A program made the position numbers and the translations under genes. Shown here piece by piece: positions 34,850 through 45,729 of a stretch of DNA of 64,000 nucleotides; positions within the stretch are counted from its first letter, which is position 1, and every line of letters begins with the position of its first letter. The DNA comes from Lunularia cruciata (taxonomy: Eukaryota > Streptophyta > Marchantiopsida > Lunulariales > Lunulariaceae), in contig OX419756.1 in NCBI GenBank assembly GCA_948567375.1, forward strand, positions 129,001 through 193,000, read 5' to 3'. The notes below the pieces were generated by a model. It was not told the DNA's origin, did no database searches, and saw only the letters and a program-made list of their open reading frames with translations.

Positions 34850-37190
34850 ATGGCAAAGAAGGTGGCCAACGCGCTGATGGTGCGAGGTTTTGCAATTCAA
34901 AGATTAGATGTAGTAGCTAGAATCAAAGTCTTGACTAGACTTCGTATTACTTTCTTAGCATGGAACTGGAATTTCAGTTTCCCGAGAGTGATGGCAGAGA
35001 TAGCTGCCAGTAATTGTGAGGAGGGTCTCGAGGTGGAAGGGAAGAGAGGAAATCCGGCTAGATGGACTAAGTCGGATTGGAGGTTAGTATTGGGGAGAGC
35101 AGCAGGAGAGCCAATGGGGATCACCTTCTATTGGAAGTGTGATGCTACAAAAGAGACGGCAGAAATTTGCAATTCATTTTTTGCTCCAAGAACAACAAAT
35201 GGATACAAGGTAGAGTCCTATCAGGATCTGATTCGGAGAAGCATCGTGGGGGTGATGATGGCCATGTTCAAGCCAGAGTGAACTACATACGTGAACATGC
35301 AGCAAGCCGTTTTCTTCCACCAAATGTTTGCAGGAATTCCGGTGAATTGGGCAAAGTGCTTTCACCACCAAACGAGGCAAATGGTGATCAATTGATGAAT
35401 AGGTTCTCCACCGCATTATTTTGCACCGTTTGTAGTACACTTCTACTTTGGGTTGAACTTGCTGACTGAAGAGGAGCATCATCGTATGGTGTCTCACGTT
35501 CATCTTGACTTACGATGGGAAGCGGAGAAGGAAGAGTGCCAGTATATGCTACATCTACGAGCCAACGATGAGTATTTCTTGAAGACCGGACAGTGGAAGG
35601 TCAAAGAAATCACCAGTCCAAAGACAAAGAAATGCGGCAAACCCAAAGAAGCAAAGTTGCCTCCCACTCAAAGAAAGACTCAATGGCTGATTATGAAGAA
35701 TACAAAGATGGTGAGAGAAGCATCATCGGGATCAGAGTCTGAGGAAGAAACCAAGTCGCAAGAGGAGGAATCCGAAGAAGAGGAGCTCACCTTAAAAAGT
35801 AAGGAGTCTGGAAGCAATAGCAAGGGGGAGCCAGAAGTTCAGCAATCAGTGGCGGTCAATGAAGATTGTCAGGCAATGGTGGTGAACAAGCCAAGGCCAG
35901 AGGAGAAGGAGTAGTATCCAGCAAGGCTGAGTTCAAGAGGCAAAGACAAAGAAAGTACCGAAATGATGTCTCTAAAGATACGAAGATTGTGACTTCGGAT
36001 GAAGGAGCCAATGAAGGAGGTGAAGATTCAAGACAAAGATGGCGATGAAGAGGAAGAGAACTTAGGTGGAATATCATATTTGACAAAAGTGGTCACACCA
36101 TTGCTGGAGCTACTGAAGGAGCATCGGAGGGAAATTCCCCAAGATCATAAGAAGGAGATGAATGAGTTGCAGGTGGTGATGCATTTGCTGAGTGAAGTGA
36201 AGAGGTTGCAGGAGCAGCAAGTCCAAATAAGTGAAGAAATGGAAGAACTTCAGAAGGAGGAAGGCTTGAAGAAGAAGACTCTCACAATGTTACAAGAAAG
36301 TTGTGAGGTTAAAGAAAAAGAATTGTAGAGGCAAGTCGGAGAATTAACGGAACAAGCAATGTGGCTGAGCAAGATGAAGGAGGAAGTAAGTGATGTGCGC
36401 ATCGAGAATGTTCATTTGAAGGTGATGACCATTGCAATGGAGCAGGAGTTGGATAGCTTGAAGAAGAGTGCAGCGGGGAAGGATCAAGCATGGCAGAGGG
36501 AGTTAGCAGCAAGGCAAGAAGAAGAGGAACAATTACAAGAACTCGTCAGAAGCACAAAATTGCAGAGCATGCAGTATGCAGAAGAGAAGAAGATGCTTGC
36601 TGTGGAGTACAAAGACGAGTTGAAGATGTATCGTGAAGAATTGAAGGTAGAATGCACTCAAGGATATGCATCAAAATCAGTGGGAGAAGTTGCGGGGAAG
36701 TTGAGAGCACTTCTAAGCACGGAGGCTGAAGGGAGATTGGAAGAAGCCCGCCTACATGAGTTGAAGTTGCTTGTGCAGGAAACTCGGAAGAGAAAAGCCA
36801 AGGATGTGGACATGAACAACAACCGCGTAGTTGAGAGACCGCGTAGATCAGAAGATGTTAGAAGTACAGAATAATGTTAGTCTTAGATTAGATTTAGTTA
36901 ATTCAGAGTTAGAGAAGATTCGGAATAGTGTGACAGCGGAGAAGAGACCCAATATTGCAGAAGTAGGAATACATGTGTCATTGGACTTGTTATTTGATAC
37001 ATTAGAGAAGAGTGGGTTAGGAGATAAGGATGTAGATGGATTACCCATGATCTCAATTGTAGATTGTAGTGTAGAAGTAGTAGAATTAGTCAAGGACTTG
37101 GTAGAACTAGCTATACCCAAAGAAGGAGAAATAGTAGGAAGATCATCGGGTTTGGAAGCCAATGATGAGGTAGACATCAGATCGGTGTAA
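34850..37190 (+). pseudogene. LTR-ORF of L7, about 780 codons, subfamily I
   Basis: One frame is kept from MAKKV (34850) to about 36830. It is broken only by stops near 35279 (CGA to TGA type), 35396, 35912 and 36326, and then by one frameshift before the C-terminal 119 residues ending at 37190. Layout: residues 1-250 form an N-terminal domain (FLAWNWNFSFPRVMAEI, NPARWTKSDWRL, NGYKVESYQDLIRRS, AVFFHQMFAG); 250-350 are basic then acidic (SGSESEEETKSQEEESEEEE); 380-670 are heptad-rich coiled coil (MKEEVSDVRIENVHLKVM, MEQELDSLKKSAAGKDQAW, ARLHELKLLVQETRKR); the C-terminus includes FDTLEKSGLGDKDVDGLP and EVDIRSV. No signal peptide or membrane segment is seen. I do not recognise the family, though the N-terminus could be a plant transposon-associated domain. 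Confidence 0.68.
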
Positions 37191-37288
37191 GTGTCAATTT
37201 TGAGATATGAAGAGATAGATTGTCACTGCAAGTAGGAAGAGATGTTAGGAAGCGGTGCATAGGTAGGAAGGACTGCCATTTGCTTCAC

Positions 37289-37297
37289 TATTTAAGG
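37289..37297 (+). promoter_or_regulatory. TATA-like box in the 3-prime part of L7
   Basis: TATTTAAGG is preceded by TTTGCTTCAC and followed by GGAGCATTTG. The same block occurs in L11 near 51656 and, inverted, in L4-L6, with variants in L12. It lies about 100 bp downstream of the LTR-ORF stop. If it drives the element transcript, the LTR-ORF is in U3. Confidence 0.45.
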
Positions 37298-37970
37298 GGA
37301 GCATTTGTAGTGCAAATTGTTTAGTATTCATATTTCTGAAGATAGATAAAGTGAAGTGTTGTTCTTAGTGCTCGTTGTTTAAGCTTAATTCCGATTGTCA
37401 ATTTTGTGTTTGTGGTTGTGAGTGTGTGGAGAATTCCAAAGAGCAAGTCAGTGTGTTTGTGGATGTTGGATTTTGCAGCCTTGATCTTCATTCTGTGTGT
37501 TTGATCCCGAGTGAAGTGCATCGGAGCAATGCCTTGACAAATCTGAGAGGAATTGTAATGTTGGTAGTATTCTGCATTTGTGAATGCAACACGAAGTTGA
37601 TGTGAAGCAATTTTGATAGAGGAAGTTGTGCCTTTAGTGGAGAGGTGGAACACAATTCTAAGGCAAAATTGTTCCTCGTAGTGAAGTGCCGTCTTCGGGA
37701 GAATTTGAATCATCACAATCAAGAGTTGTTTGGACAGAATTTGCTATGTTGTGATTATGTGTGTGTGTGTATTCGTGACAAGTTGTCAAGATTGTGAGCT
37801 TGTTACTCTCTTTTGGGTGTAGTTTCTACCTGAGAGATTAAAGAAGCAATCAAGAAGAACTGCAATTGTGACTTTTGACTTTGTATTTGACCAATTTTGA
37901 ATCGTATCTCTGTGGGAACAAACTTTACTTACCCAATTACCGCAAAAGTGATATTTGCCAAGTTGTCACA

Positions 37971-38452
37971 ACATTGATGCACACCGTAGGCACATGGAGT
38001 TCAATATTGGGGATCAAGTGTAGCTTTTGACAACCAACCTCACATTAGTTGGACCTTGTAAGCTCAAACCTCATTTTATTGGACCTTTCTTGATTCTTTG
38101 TCGTGTCGGCACTATGGCCTATCACCTTGAGCTACCACTATACATGAAGATCCATTCAGTGTTCCGTGTTTCCATACTATGCAGCTATGCCTCCCAATCA
38201 GGCCAGGGTCATCACACATAAGACATTAGACCTTGTCCGACACTCATTGATGGCATAGAGGAATATGAAGTGGAGCATATTCTCCAAAAACACATGTGTG
38301 GTACTTGCCATCCGCAGGTGGACTATCTAGTACAATGGAAATTTTACCTCCTCTATGAAGCAACATGGGAGCCCACTACCAATTTGACACATGCACTGGT
38401 GTTGGTGCAAGCATTTGAGCAACAATTGCACAACGAGGACGTTGCATCTTAA
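37971..38452 (+). pseudogene. Chromovirus integrase end with chromodomain
   Basis: Plus-strand reading: NIDAHRRHMEFNIGDQV, a stop, LVGPCKLKPHFIGPFLIL, SVFRVSILCSY, a stop, DIRPCPTLIDGIEEYEVEHILQKH, VDYLVQWKFYLLYEATWEPTTNL, then ALVLVQAFEQQL and the stop. The second half is a chromodomain (EYEVE…YLVQWK…EATWEP), which in chromoviruses follows integrase and directs integration to heterochromatin. The 5-prime side is cut by the end of LTR L7. Confidence 0.88.
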
Positions 38453-39212
38453 AAGGAGGGAGGTTTGTAATACCAAGAGCTAGCCATATGATCTAGATGT
38501 GAAATTTGGTTTCGTAACATCTAGAATGATGTTATACATGATGGTAAAAATAGATCAGATAGAAGTATCACCAAAAGAGTACTTTTACTAATAGAGCAGA
38601 AATTGAAATAAACTTGAGAACCTTAGAACCAATAGCTAGACATATGATTTAAGGTGAGAATTGGTTTGGTAACATTTAAAGGATGTTATACATGATGGAA
38701 TAAACAGATCAGAAAGAGGTATCACCAAAAGGGGACTTCTACTAGAGTAGGGTAGGAACCAAAATATGCTTGAAATCTTTGAAGGAAATTTGGAGGCCTA
38801 ATTGGATGAATTAGGCCTCAAAAATATGCACATTCCCACCCCCTCCCCCCATCTCTCATACGAAGGAAAGGCTGGCCTTCTCTCCCCATAGTTTTTCTCG
38901 TCGAGAGCTTTCCAACAATACCTTACGTGATTCTAAGACTCCTACATGAAGATTCCCTAAAATATCCCCTCCGGTCAAAGCTTGTTTGACCAACCAGATA
39001 GGACCTAGACCGACATGTCATCCATCCAAGTAAATAATCCAAGGTAGGAGCTTGCTGATATGTCACCTATCTGTGTGCCTAATCCTATGGTGGAGTTTCC
39101 TTGGAGTAGATCCTCTTTGTCTATATAATAAAGAGAAGGTGCTCCTTTGGTGCACCAAATGTTGAGTGTGTAACCTGTGTTTTCTCTCTTCTCTTGTCCT
39201 TGGAGTACTATA
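38453..39212 (+). repeat. LTR-C, 3-prime LTR of the chromovirus, with polypurine tract
   Basis: The polypurine tract AAAGGAGGGAGGTT is followed by TGTAATACCAAGAGC at 38466. The LTR ends GGAGTACTATA at 39212, against GGAGTATTACA in the inverted copy at 46862-47601. It is about 747 bp and contains a TATTATATAGA-type sequence on the opposite strand near 39120. The right flank is a 72-bp scrap of RT. Confidence 0.82.
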
Positions 39213-39284
39213 GTAGGCCAAGGAATACGTGCAATAGCTTCCACCTTGGTCTGCTGAACACCAAGTCCCCCGGGGTAGATAGTG
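39213..39284 (-). pseudogene. 72-bp RT scrap
   Basis: The minus-strand codons read YPGGLGVQQTKVEAIARIPWPT, the segment after the RT active site of Ty3/gypsy elements (GI-x-VD-x-x-KV-x-AI-x-x-WP). It separates LTR-C from LTR L8 and shows that LTR-C had inserted into another gypsy element. Confidence 0.65.
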
Positions 39285-42200
39285 TGTGACAACCCGGCAA
39301 GTATCACTTTTGCGGTAATTGGGTAAGTAAAGTTTGTTCTCGTAGAGATACAAGTCAAAAATGTCCAAATATGAAGTCAAACAGTAACAATGTAGTTCTT
39401 CTTGGTTGCATCTTTAATCTCTCAGGTAGAAACCACACCCAGAAGAGAATAACAAGCACTGATTCTTAGTCTTGTCACGAATTCACACTCCTTAATCACA
39501 ACTTCTTCAACTCTTTCCAAACAATCTTGATTGTGATGATTCAGGCTCTCCCAAAAACAACACTTCATTGCAAAACAACTTCACCTCAGAATTGTGTTCC
39601 ATCCCTCCATTGAAGGCACAACTTTCTCGATCAAAATTGCTTCACATCAACACTGCGTTGCACTCATACATGTAGAAAACTACCAACACTACAATTCCTC
39701 TCAGATCTATCAAGGCATTGCTCCGATTGCACTTCACTCAAGATCAAACACACAGAATGAAGATCAAGGCTATGGAATCCAACATCCAACAAGCACACTT
39801 ACTTGCACTTCAAATTTCTCCACACACTCACAAACACAAACACAAATACAAAGTTGATACTCGGAATCAAGCTCAAGCAATGAGCACTGCTTCACATCAC
39901 TTTGCTTTATCTATTCTCATAAATAATGAGCACTAAACAACATAAGACTGTAAATGCCACTCTTAAATAGTGAAACAATCGATAGTTATCTTCATAATGT
40001 ACCTCTTCCTTATGACTCTACAAACCTGTAGATCTAAAATGACAATGCACCTCTTCATATCTGCCTATTCAAATCTCAAATTGGTTACTAATCCGATCCG
40101 ATGTCTACTTCTTCTTTGTCTTTTAAACCCGAACCCAAAGTAACTTTACTTTCTATTGCTCTGTCCTCGAGTTCCATAATTCCTACCTCTTCTACCAGGT
40201 CTAACAGTTCTCTTTCTTGATCTGACATTTCACTAGTGGGTAATCTATCTAACTCCTTATCTTTTGACCCACTCTTCTCTAATGTCTCTAATGGTAACTC
40301 CAAAGACATTTGCACTCCTACTTCATCTACTTTGGGTTTTGCTCTAACATCTTTTTGAAGTTTATCTATCTCCAACTTTACCAAATCTAATCTTATCATG
40401 ATATTATCTTCTATTTCTAATATTTTCCTATCTACATGAGTTCTGAGACTAATTAACAAAGCATTCAAGTCTATGTCCTTTGAATCTCTCCTCCTCGTCT
40501 CCTACACAAACAACTTCAACTCGTGCAGCCTTGTCTCTTCAATACAAACATTGGCCTTTGTACTTAGCATCGCAATCATCTTGATGACGATCTCCTTCAA
40601 TGGTTCCAATCTCATATTCCTTTCCCGCTCCCGATCTACAAGCCAATCTTCCCCGTACATTGCCAATTTTGCCTCGAACTCGGCTTTCACCGTTTCCTTC
40701 TCCTTCTCCTTCTGTACAACATTCTCTTCCTGATTATGAAGTAACTCTTGTAATCTCTCTTCTTCTCTATATCTCACTGTCAACTCCTGTTGCTACAGTT
40801 GCTTCTTCTCTTCTACACTCTCCATCACTCTATCAAGCTCTTGTTCCTTCTCTAATACCCTTGCCATAGCATGGATAATTTCTAGTCTTGAATCAACAAA
40901 CAACTGCCTCAAGATTTCATACTCAGCTACTTGTCTTTCCCTCGCTATATCACTCTTCTTCACAAGTTCCTCTTGATACCTTGCTTCTCTCTTCAAGTTC
41001 TCAATCACTTGACTCTGCACTACTGCATCCACTCATAGTACTTCCCTTTCCTCCTCACCTCAAATTATATTCTTCTTCAACTTTGAGTTCTCTTCTTCCA
41101 GTCTTGCTTATACCTGCAACACAGTCTTCACCTCCGGACACTTTGACTGCATCTCCTTCTTCTTGTGCTCTAGCTTTACTAACAACGGGCACACAACTTC
41201 TTGCAAGTACTCCACTCCATCACTTGCAAGTACTTCAACCTGCAGAGTGATCTCCTTCTTTACCTCTTCTTCTCCCAATACTTGCTTTCTTCTCTACAAT
41301 CGTTGTATCGGAATAGATGCTTCACTTCCTGAACTAGCATTCTCCTCTTCCCTTGCCTTGCTTGGACCCGCTTCACACTTCGGGTTACCCATTCTTCGTC
41401 CTCTTTGAAGAGAAGGCATCCCTCACTTCTTGGGTTTCTTCGGCTACCTCTCCATTCCCCAAGAACGTGGCACCTTGCTCCGTGCCTGCCCCTCTTCCAA
41501 GTACCAATCTCCAATCCGACTCTGTACAGCGAGCCGTATTTCCTCTATTCCCCTCTTCCTTGGGGCCATTGAGACACTTACTCTTGATTATCTTGGTCAT
41601 GAATCTTGGAAAACTCACATTCCAATTCCACGCCAAGAAAGTGATCCAAAGTCGGCTCAAGACTTTGATTCTTGCAATCACATCTAACCTCCAAATTGCA
41701 TGATTTCTCACTGCAAATTCAGAGTTCTTCTTTCCTCCTCCCATCTCTCTTGCTTCCTCACTGTCTCTTGGGTTAACTTTCTTTTATTCTCCTCTACACA
41801 CTAGTGCATCTTCAACTCTACTTTCCTTCCTCTGATCTCCTACAAGACGACTCCTCAACGGTGAAGGGAAATTGCTTGACATTGCTTTGTCGGTAGCCCA
41901 ATTTTTATAGAGTCGCGCCTTCTTTGTCTCTCTTCAATTTGAGTTTCTACCGAGGAATCACACCTCTTGCATGCACCTGTCATTGTCAAGTGTACTTCAC
42001 GCGTATGACCGTCGGTTTTTGAACAGTCCCTTCTTGAATTTCTCGCCTCAAAAAAAAGTTGTTACACTCTCTATGCCTCGGGTTGAGCTCCCCCCGATAC
42101 AAAGACTTCTTACTTTGGGTTGTATGCTGATAGGGCAAGTTCGAGTACTTTGTCTTATGACCCAAAGCCACATTACTTCGGGTTTCATCCCGAAGACTCT

Positions 42201-42295
42201 TTTCTTTGCCTTCTTTGGCCATACAGGCACAATCCGACTTCTCTATACACTTCTTCTTCTCCATTTAAAAAAAAACAAAAAATGTGGGTACCACA
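39285..42295 (-). repeat. Giant 3-prime LTR of E3, copy L8 (subfamily II, internally deleted)
   Basis: It runs from TGTGACAACCCGG (39285) to GGGTACCACA (42295), 3011 bp. Near 41384 the N-terminal coding part (…KRTKNG) is joined directly to the region just before the coiled coil, removing about 0.8-0.9 kb present in L5. Both ends are intact and the polypurine tract follows. Confidence 0.88.
40088..41744 (-). pseudogene. LTR-ORF of L8 (internally deleted, subfamily II)
   Basis: It opens MGGGKKNSEFAVRNHAIWRLDVIARIKV at 41744 and is open to 41385 (119 residues, through the GATFLGNGEVAEETQEVRDAF stretch). The deletion removes the rest of the N-terminal domain and the acidic linker. The coiled coil lies at 40502-41032 (VIENLKREARYQEELVKKS, ARVLEKEQELDRVMESVEEKKQL). 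The last 126 residues are open at 40088-40468 and end EEVDIGSD. Confidence 0.62.
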
Positions 42296-44233
42296 TACCC
42301 CCTCGCTCAAATGTGAGCGTCCCCGCAAACATAGACCTTGGGTCTCTTAGAGACTTCCGTGTCTATGGTCCAATATCTCCGAACTCTCCACCTATTTACT
42401 CGGGTGACAAAAGGATTGCCCTCCAGGTCTATAAGCTGCATGGACCCATTTTCATAAAGATGAAGAACTTGATAAGGCCCCATCCATCTTAAATACAACT
42501 TGCCTGGAAAAAATATTTGGCAATTGTTGTATAATAAAACCAAATCTCCTTTGCGCATAACCACAAGCTTGATATGCTTATCGTGCCTGACTTTCCTCTA
42601 CGCTGGGACTTCCTTTGTGGTTTGCATTGCATCGTCTCTTTTCTCTTCTAACCACATTAGTTGATGGATTCAAAGATCCTGGCTTTCTTCCTCCGACAGT
42701 CGTTCTTTGCAAAGAATCCAATATGTCGGTACTTCAAATTCAACTGGTAGTATGAGATGCAAGCCATATGTCAAGAAGTATGGAGTTTTTTGGTTGTAAT
42801 CTTTTTTGTCATTTGATATGCCCACAACATGGCTGGTAATTTTGTATCCCAGTCATAAGCATAATTGACAGTCATCTTATTCAAAATTTTGCAAAGTAAC
42901 CCATTTGCATTTTCCGTTAAGCCATTTTCTTTTGGGTTATAAGGAGTCGTCTTCCGATGGGAAATCTGAAAGTACTTGGTTAATGCCTCCATTATAGAGT
43001 TCAAAAAATGTGTCCCTCGGTCACTGACTAATTCCAAAGGACACCCATATCGGGAGATGATGTTTCAAAAGAAGAATTCCGCCACAATTTTGGCATCATC
43101 TCTGCAAGTTGCTTCAGCTTCAACCATCTTGGTAGCATAGTCAGTGCAAACCAAAATGTATTGCTTTCTTGTGACTTGGGTCACTGGTTGAATGGGACCC
43201 ACAAAATCAATTCCCCTTTTTATAAATGGGGCCAAAGGCAAAATTGGTCTCAAAGGCCATTGAGAAGTAGCCATCGGCTTCCCCGTTCTTTGACAAGCAT
43301 CAAAGCTTTGGATATGAGCATGTGCATCTTTGTACATTGTAGGCCACCAATACCCCACCAAAAGAATCTTCTTTACAATATTCTTCAAAGCATAGTGTCC
43401 TCCCGATGCTTTGGAGTGTAAAGATTCAATCACTCCTCCTACTTCGTATGACTCCAAGCATCGCCGAAGTACTTTGTCTTTGCACATCTTGAATAGAATG
43501 TTGTGTTTGAGCTGGTACAGCCCCATTTTCTTGAGAAAGACTGCCCTCTGCTCCGGGTCAATCCCTTTAGGACAATGGAGAGTATGCAGATAATGATATT
43601 CTACTACATACCTCGTACTTTGCATTACTGTTAATTGATATAACTCTTCGTTAGGGAATTGATCGTCAATTTCCCACTCCTGGTCTTGAGTTTCTAACAT
43701 GGACAGGAAGTCTACATTTGAATGCAAAGCTCCCTTCCTTACTTGTACAGTATGTGAATTCTTGCAACAACAAGATCTATCTTGCAATTTGCCCGGACAA
43801 ATCTGCCTTCTTGACCAAATGTTGCAATGCGTAATGGTCAACATAGAAGACAAACTCGTATCCCAATAGGTAGTGGAAAAATTAAGAGAGGAGAAAGGCA
43901 TACACCATCTCGAGTGCTTCTCTTTCAGTCGTCAAATAGTTCTTTTTAGAAATTGAAAGTTGTCGGCTGGCATAATACATCGGGTAGTCCTTCTTCTTCT
44001 CGTCCTTTTGACTTAAGACAACCCCGATGGCCATGGACGAAGTGTCTACATATACATGAAAAGGGACATCCTAATTTGGGGCCTTCATAACTGGTGCTTG
44101 AACCAGTTTCTTCTTCAACACCTGGAAAGCTTCTTCTTGATTTGCTTCCCAAAGATAGTCTTCGGATTTCTTCAGAAGCTTTGTAAGAGGTGCAGCAAGC
44201 ACCGCATAATTTGACACAAAGCGTCTGTAGTAT
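42296..44233 (-). pseudogene. E3 integrase, RNase H and RT end
   Basis: The 278-residue ORF at 43065-43901 holds, in its later part, RNase H tail sequence (KGALHSNVDFLS), the HHCC finger (GHYALKNIVKK to CQRTGKP) and the start of the catalytic core (IDFVGPIQPVT). 42771-43037 continues with SDRGTHFLNSIMEALTKYFQ and LTENANGLL. 42307-42564 is the C-terminal domain (KGDLVLLYNNCQIFFPGKL, ending CGDAHI). The RT/RNase H junction at 43946-44233 is full of stops. Same family as E1 and E2. Confidence 0.82.
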
Positions 44234-45729
44234 TGTGGTACCCACATTTTTTGTTTTTTTTGAAATGGAGAAGAAGAAGTTTATAGAGAAGTTGGATTGC
44301 GCCTGTATGGCCGAAGAAGGCGAAGAAAAGCATCTTCGGGATGAAACCCGAGGTAACATGGCTTTGGGTCATAAGGTGAAGTACTTGGACTTGCCTTGTC
44401 AGCATACAACCCAAAGTAAGAAGTCTTCATATCAAGGGGAGCTCAACCCAAGGCAAAGATAGTGTAACAACCTTTCTTTAGGGCAAGAAATTCAAGAAGG
44501 GACTGTTCAAAACCGGCGGTCATACACGTGAAGTACAATTGACAGTGACAGGCGCATGCAAGGTGTGATTTCTTGGTAGAAACTCGAATTGAAGAGAGCC
44601 AAAGAAGGCGCAACTCTATAAAAATTGGGCTAATGACAAAGCAATATCGAGCAAATTTTCCTTTGCCATTGAGGAGTCATCCTGCAGGAGATTGTGGGGA
44701 AGTAGAGTTGAAGACGCGCTAGTGTGTAGAGGAGAATTTGAGAGAGTTAAACCGAGAGATAGTGAGGAAGCAGGAAAGATGGGAGGAGGAAAGAAGAACT
44801 CCAAATTCACAGTGAGAAATCATGTGATGCGGAGGTTAGATGTGATCACAAGAATTGAAGTCTTGAGCTGACTTTGGATCACCTTCTTGGCATGGAACTA
44901 GAATGTAAGTTTTCCAGGTTTCATGACTAAGATAATCAAGAGTAAGCGTCTCGATGGCCCCAAGGAAGAGGGGAAGAGAGGAAATCCGGCTCGCTGGACA
45001 AAGTCAGATTGGAGATTGGTGTTCAGAAGAGAGGCAAGTGCAGAGCAGGGTGCCACATTCTTGGGGAAGGAAGAGGTAGCCAAAGAAACCCAAGAAGTGC
45101 GGGATGCCTTCTCTTCAAAGAGATTGAAGAATGGGTATAAGGTCAAGAGTTACAAAGATCCAGTGAAGAGAGGGATTGTGAGTGCTCTCATGGCAATCCT
45201 GAAGCCGGAGAGGACTACTTATGTGATGAAACACCAAGCGGTGTTCTTCCATAAGATGTTTGCAGGAGAACCTATCAATTGGGCGAGGTGCTTCCATGGG
45301 AGGACAAGACAGATGGTGTGGAATTTGCGGGATAAGTTGCCTCCACACTACATTTGCCGTTTGTAGCACATTTCTACCTCGGGTTGAATTTGCTCAATTT
45401 GGTAGAGCGCAGCAAAATGGTGTCTCACTTTTATTCCGACTTGAGAAGAGAAGTCAACATGGAGGAGCAACAATACATTCCTCAAATCCAAAGCCCTGAT
45501 GATTATTACGTGCAAACGGGCAAGAGTGCGGAGGTAGAAGTGAGTACTCCTAAGTCAAAGAAGCGGAGTCGACAAGGAGAAGGTGAAGACATAGAGAAGA
45601 CAAGACCTCGGAAGACCAGGAGAGGAAACCCAAGGAAAGGCATAGTGGTGATCGCATCATCAGAGGAAAACTCGGCAAGGCCGAGTGCAAGTCCAAAGAC
45701 TCGGAACACGAGGAGGAACCAGAGCTCAG
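44234..45729 (+). repeat. Family E giant LTR, copy L9 (subfamily II, truncated)
   Basis: It starts TGTGGTACCCACA at 44234 inside the E3 RT and continues to 45729, where a second E-LTR (L10) begins with the same orientation inside the acidic-linker coding region. The remaining 2.3 kb are not found downstream. A TATAAAAA box lies near 44618-44626. Confidence 0.82.
44779..45729 (+). pseudogene. LTR-ORF of L9, N-terminal part
   Basis: It opens MGGGKKNSKFTVRNHVM at 44779. The 147-residue stretch at 44923-45366 has MTKIIKSKRLDGPKEEGKRGNPARWTKSDWRL, GYKVKSYKDPVKRGIVSALMAILKPERTTYVMKHQAVFFHKMFAGEPINW and RTRQMVWNLRDK. A frameshift follows, then HFYLGLNLLNLVERSKM and the basic run PKSKKRSRQGEGED. The copy is cut at 45729 by L10. 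Confidence 0.65.

Larger units (their letters stand above)
29075..37970 (+). mobile_element. Family E element E2 (plus strand, 5-prime end lost)
   Basis: It contains gag from its middle (29075), protease, RT, RNase H and integrase, the polypurine tract and a complete 3-prime LTR L7 (34283-37970). It is the most complete internal region of the family in the window. The 5-prime LTR, primer-binding site and gag start are replaced by the inverted LTR L6, a head-to-head fusion at about 29074. Stops and frameshifts show that it is inactive. Confidence 0.88.
34283..37970 (+). repeat. Giant 3-prime LTR of E2, copy L7 (subfamily I)
   Basis: The LTR runs from TGTGGTACCCACA (34283) to AGTTGTCACA (37970), 3688 bp. 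It starts one base after the polypurine tract and contains the best preserved subfamily I LTR-ORF (34850-37190). A TATTTAAGG box lies at 37289-37297, about 680 bp before the end, followed by the conserved segment seen in all copies. The LTR is followed by a chromovirus remnant. Confidence 0.92.
39285..44233 (-). mobile_element. Family E element E3 (minus strand, truncated in RT)
   Basis: 3-prime LTR L8 (39285-42295), polypurine tract (42296-42308), then integrase, RNase H and the RT end, read leftwards. At 44233 the RT is cut, in the codons for YYRRFVSNYA, by LTR L9 in the opposite orientation. Protease, gag and the 5-prime LTR are absent. Confidence 0.85.

Noticed and set aside
34850-37190. 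The coiled-coil ORF as a multicopy host gene family
   Set aside because: Every copy lies at a fixed place within a unit bounded by LTR ends, and three units have 5-bp target duplications. No intron, promoter or copy outside the LTR is seen. Capture of a host gene in the distant past remains possible.
37740-37780. GT/CA microsatellite (also at about 2868-2882) as a regulatory repeat
   Set aside because: A short dinucleotide run within the LTR end region of subfamily I only, not conserved in subfamily II.
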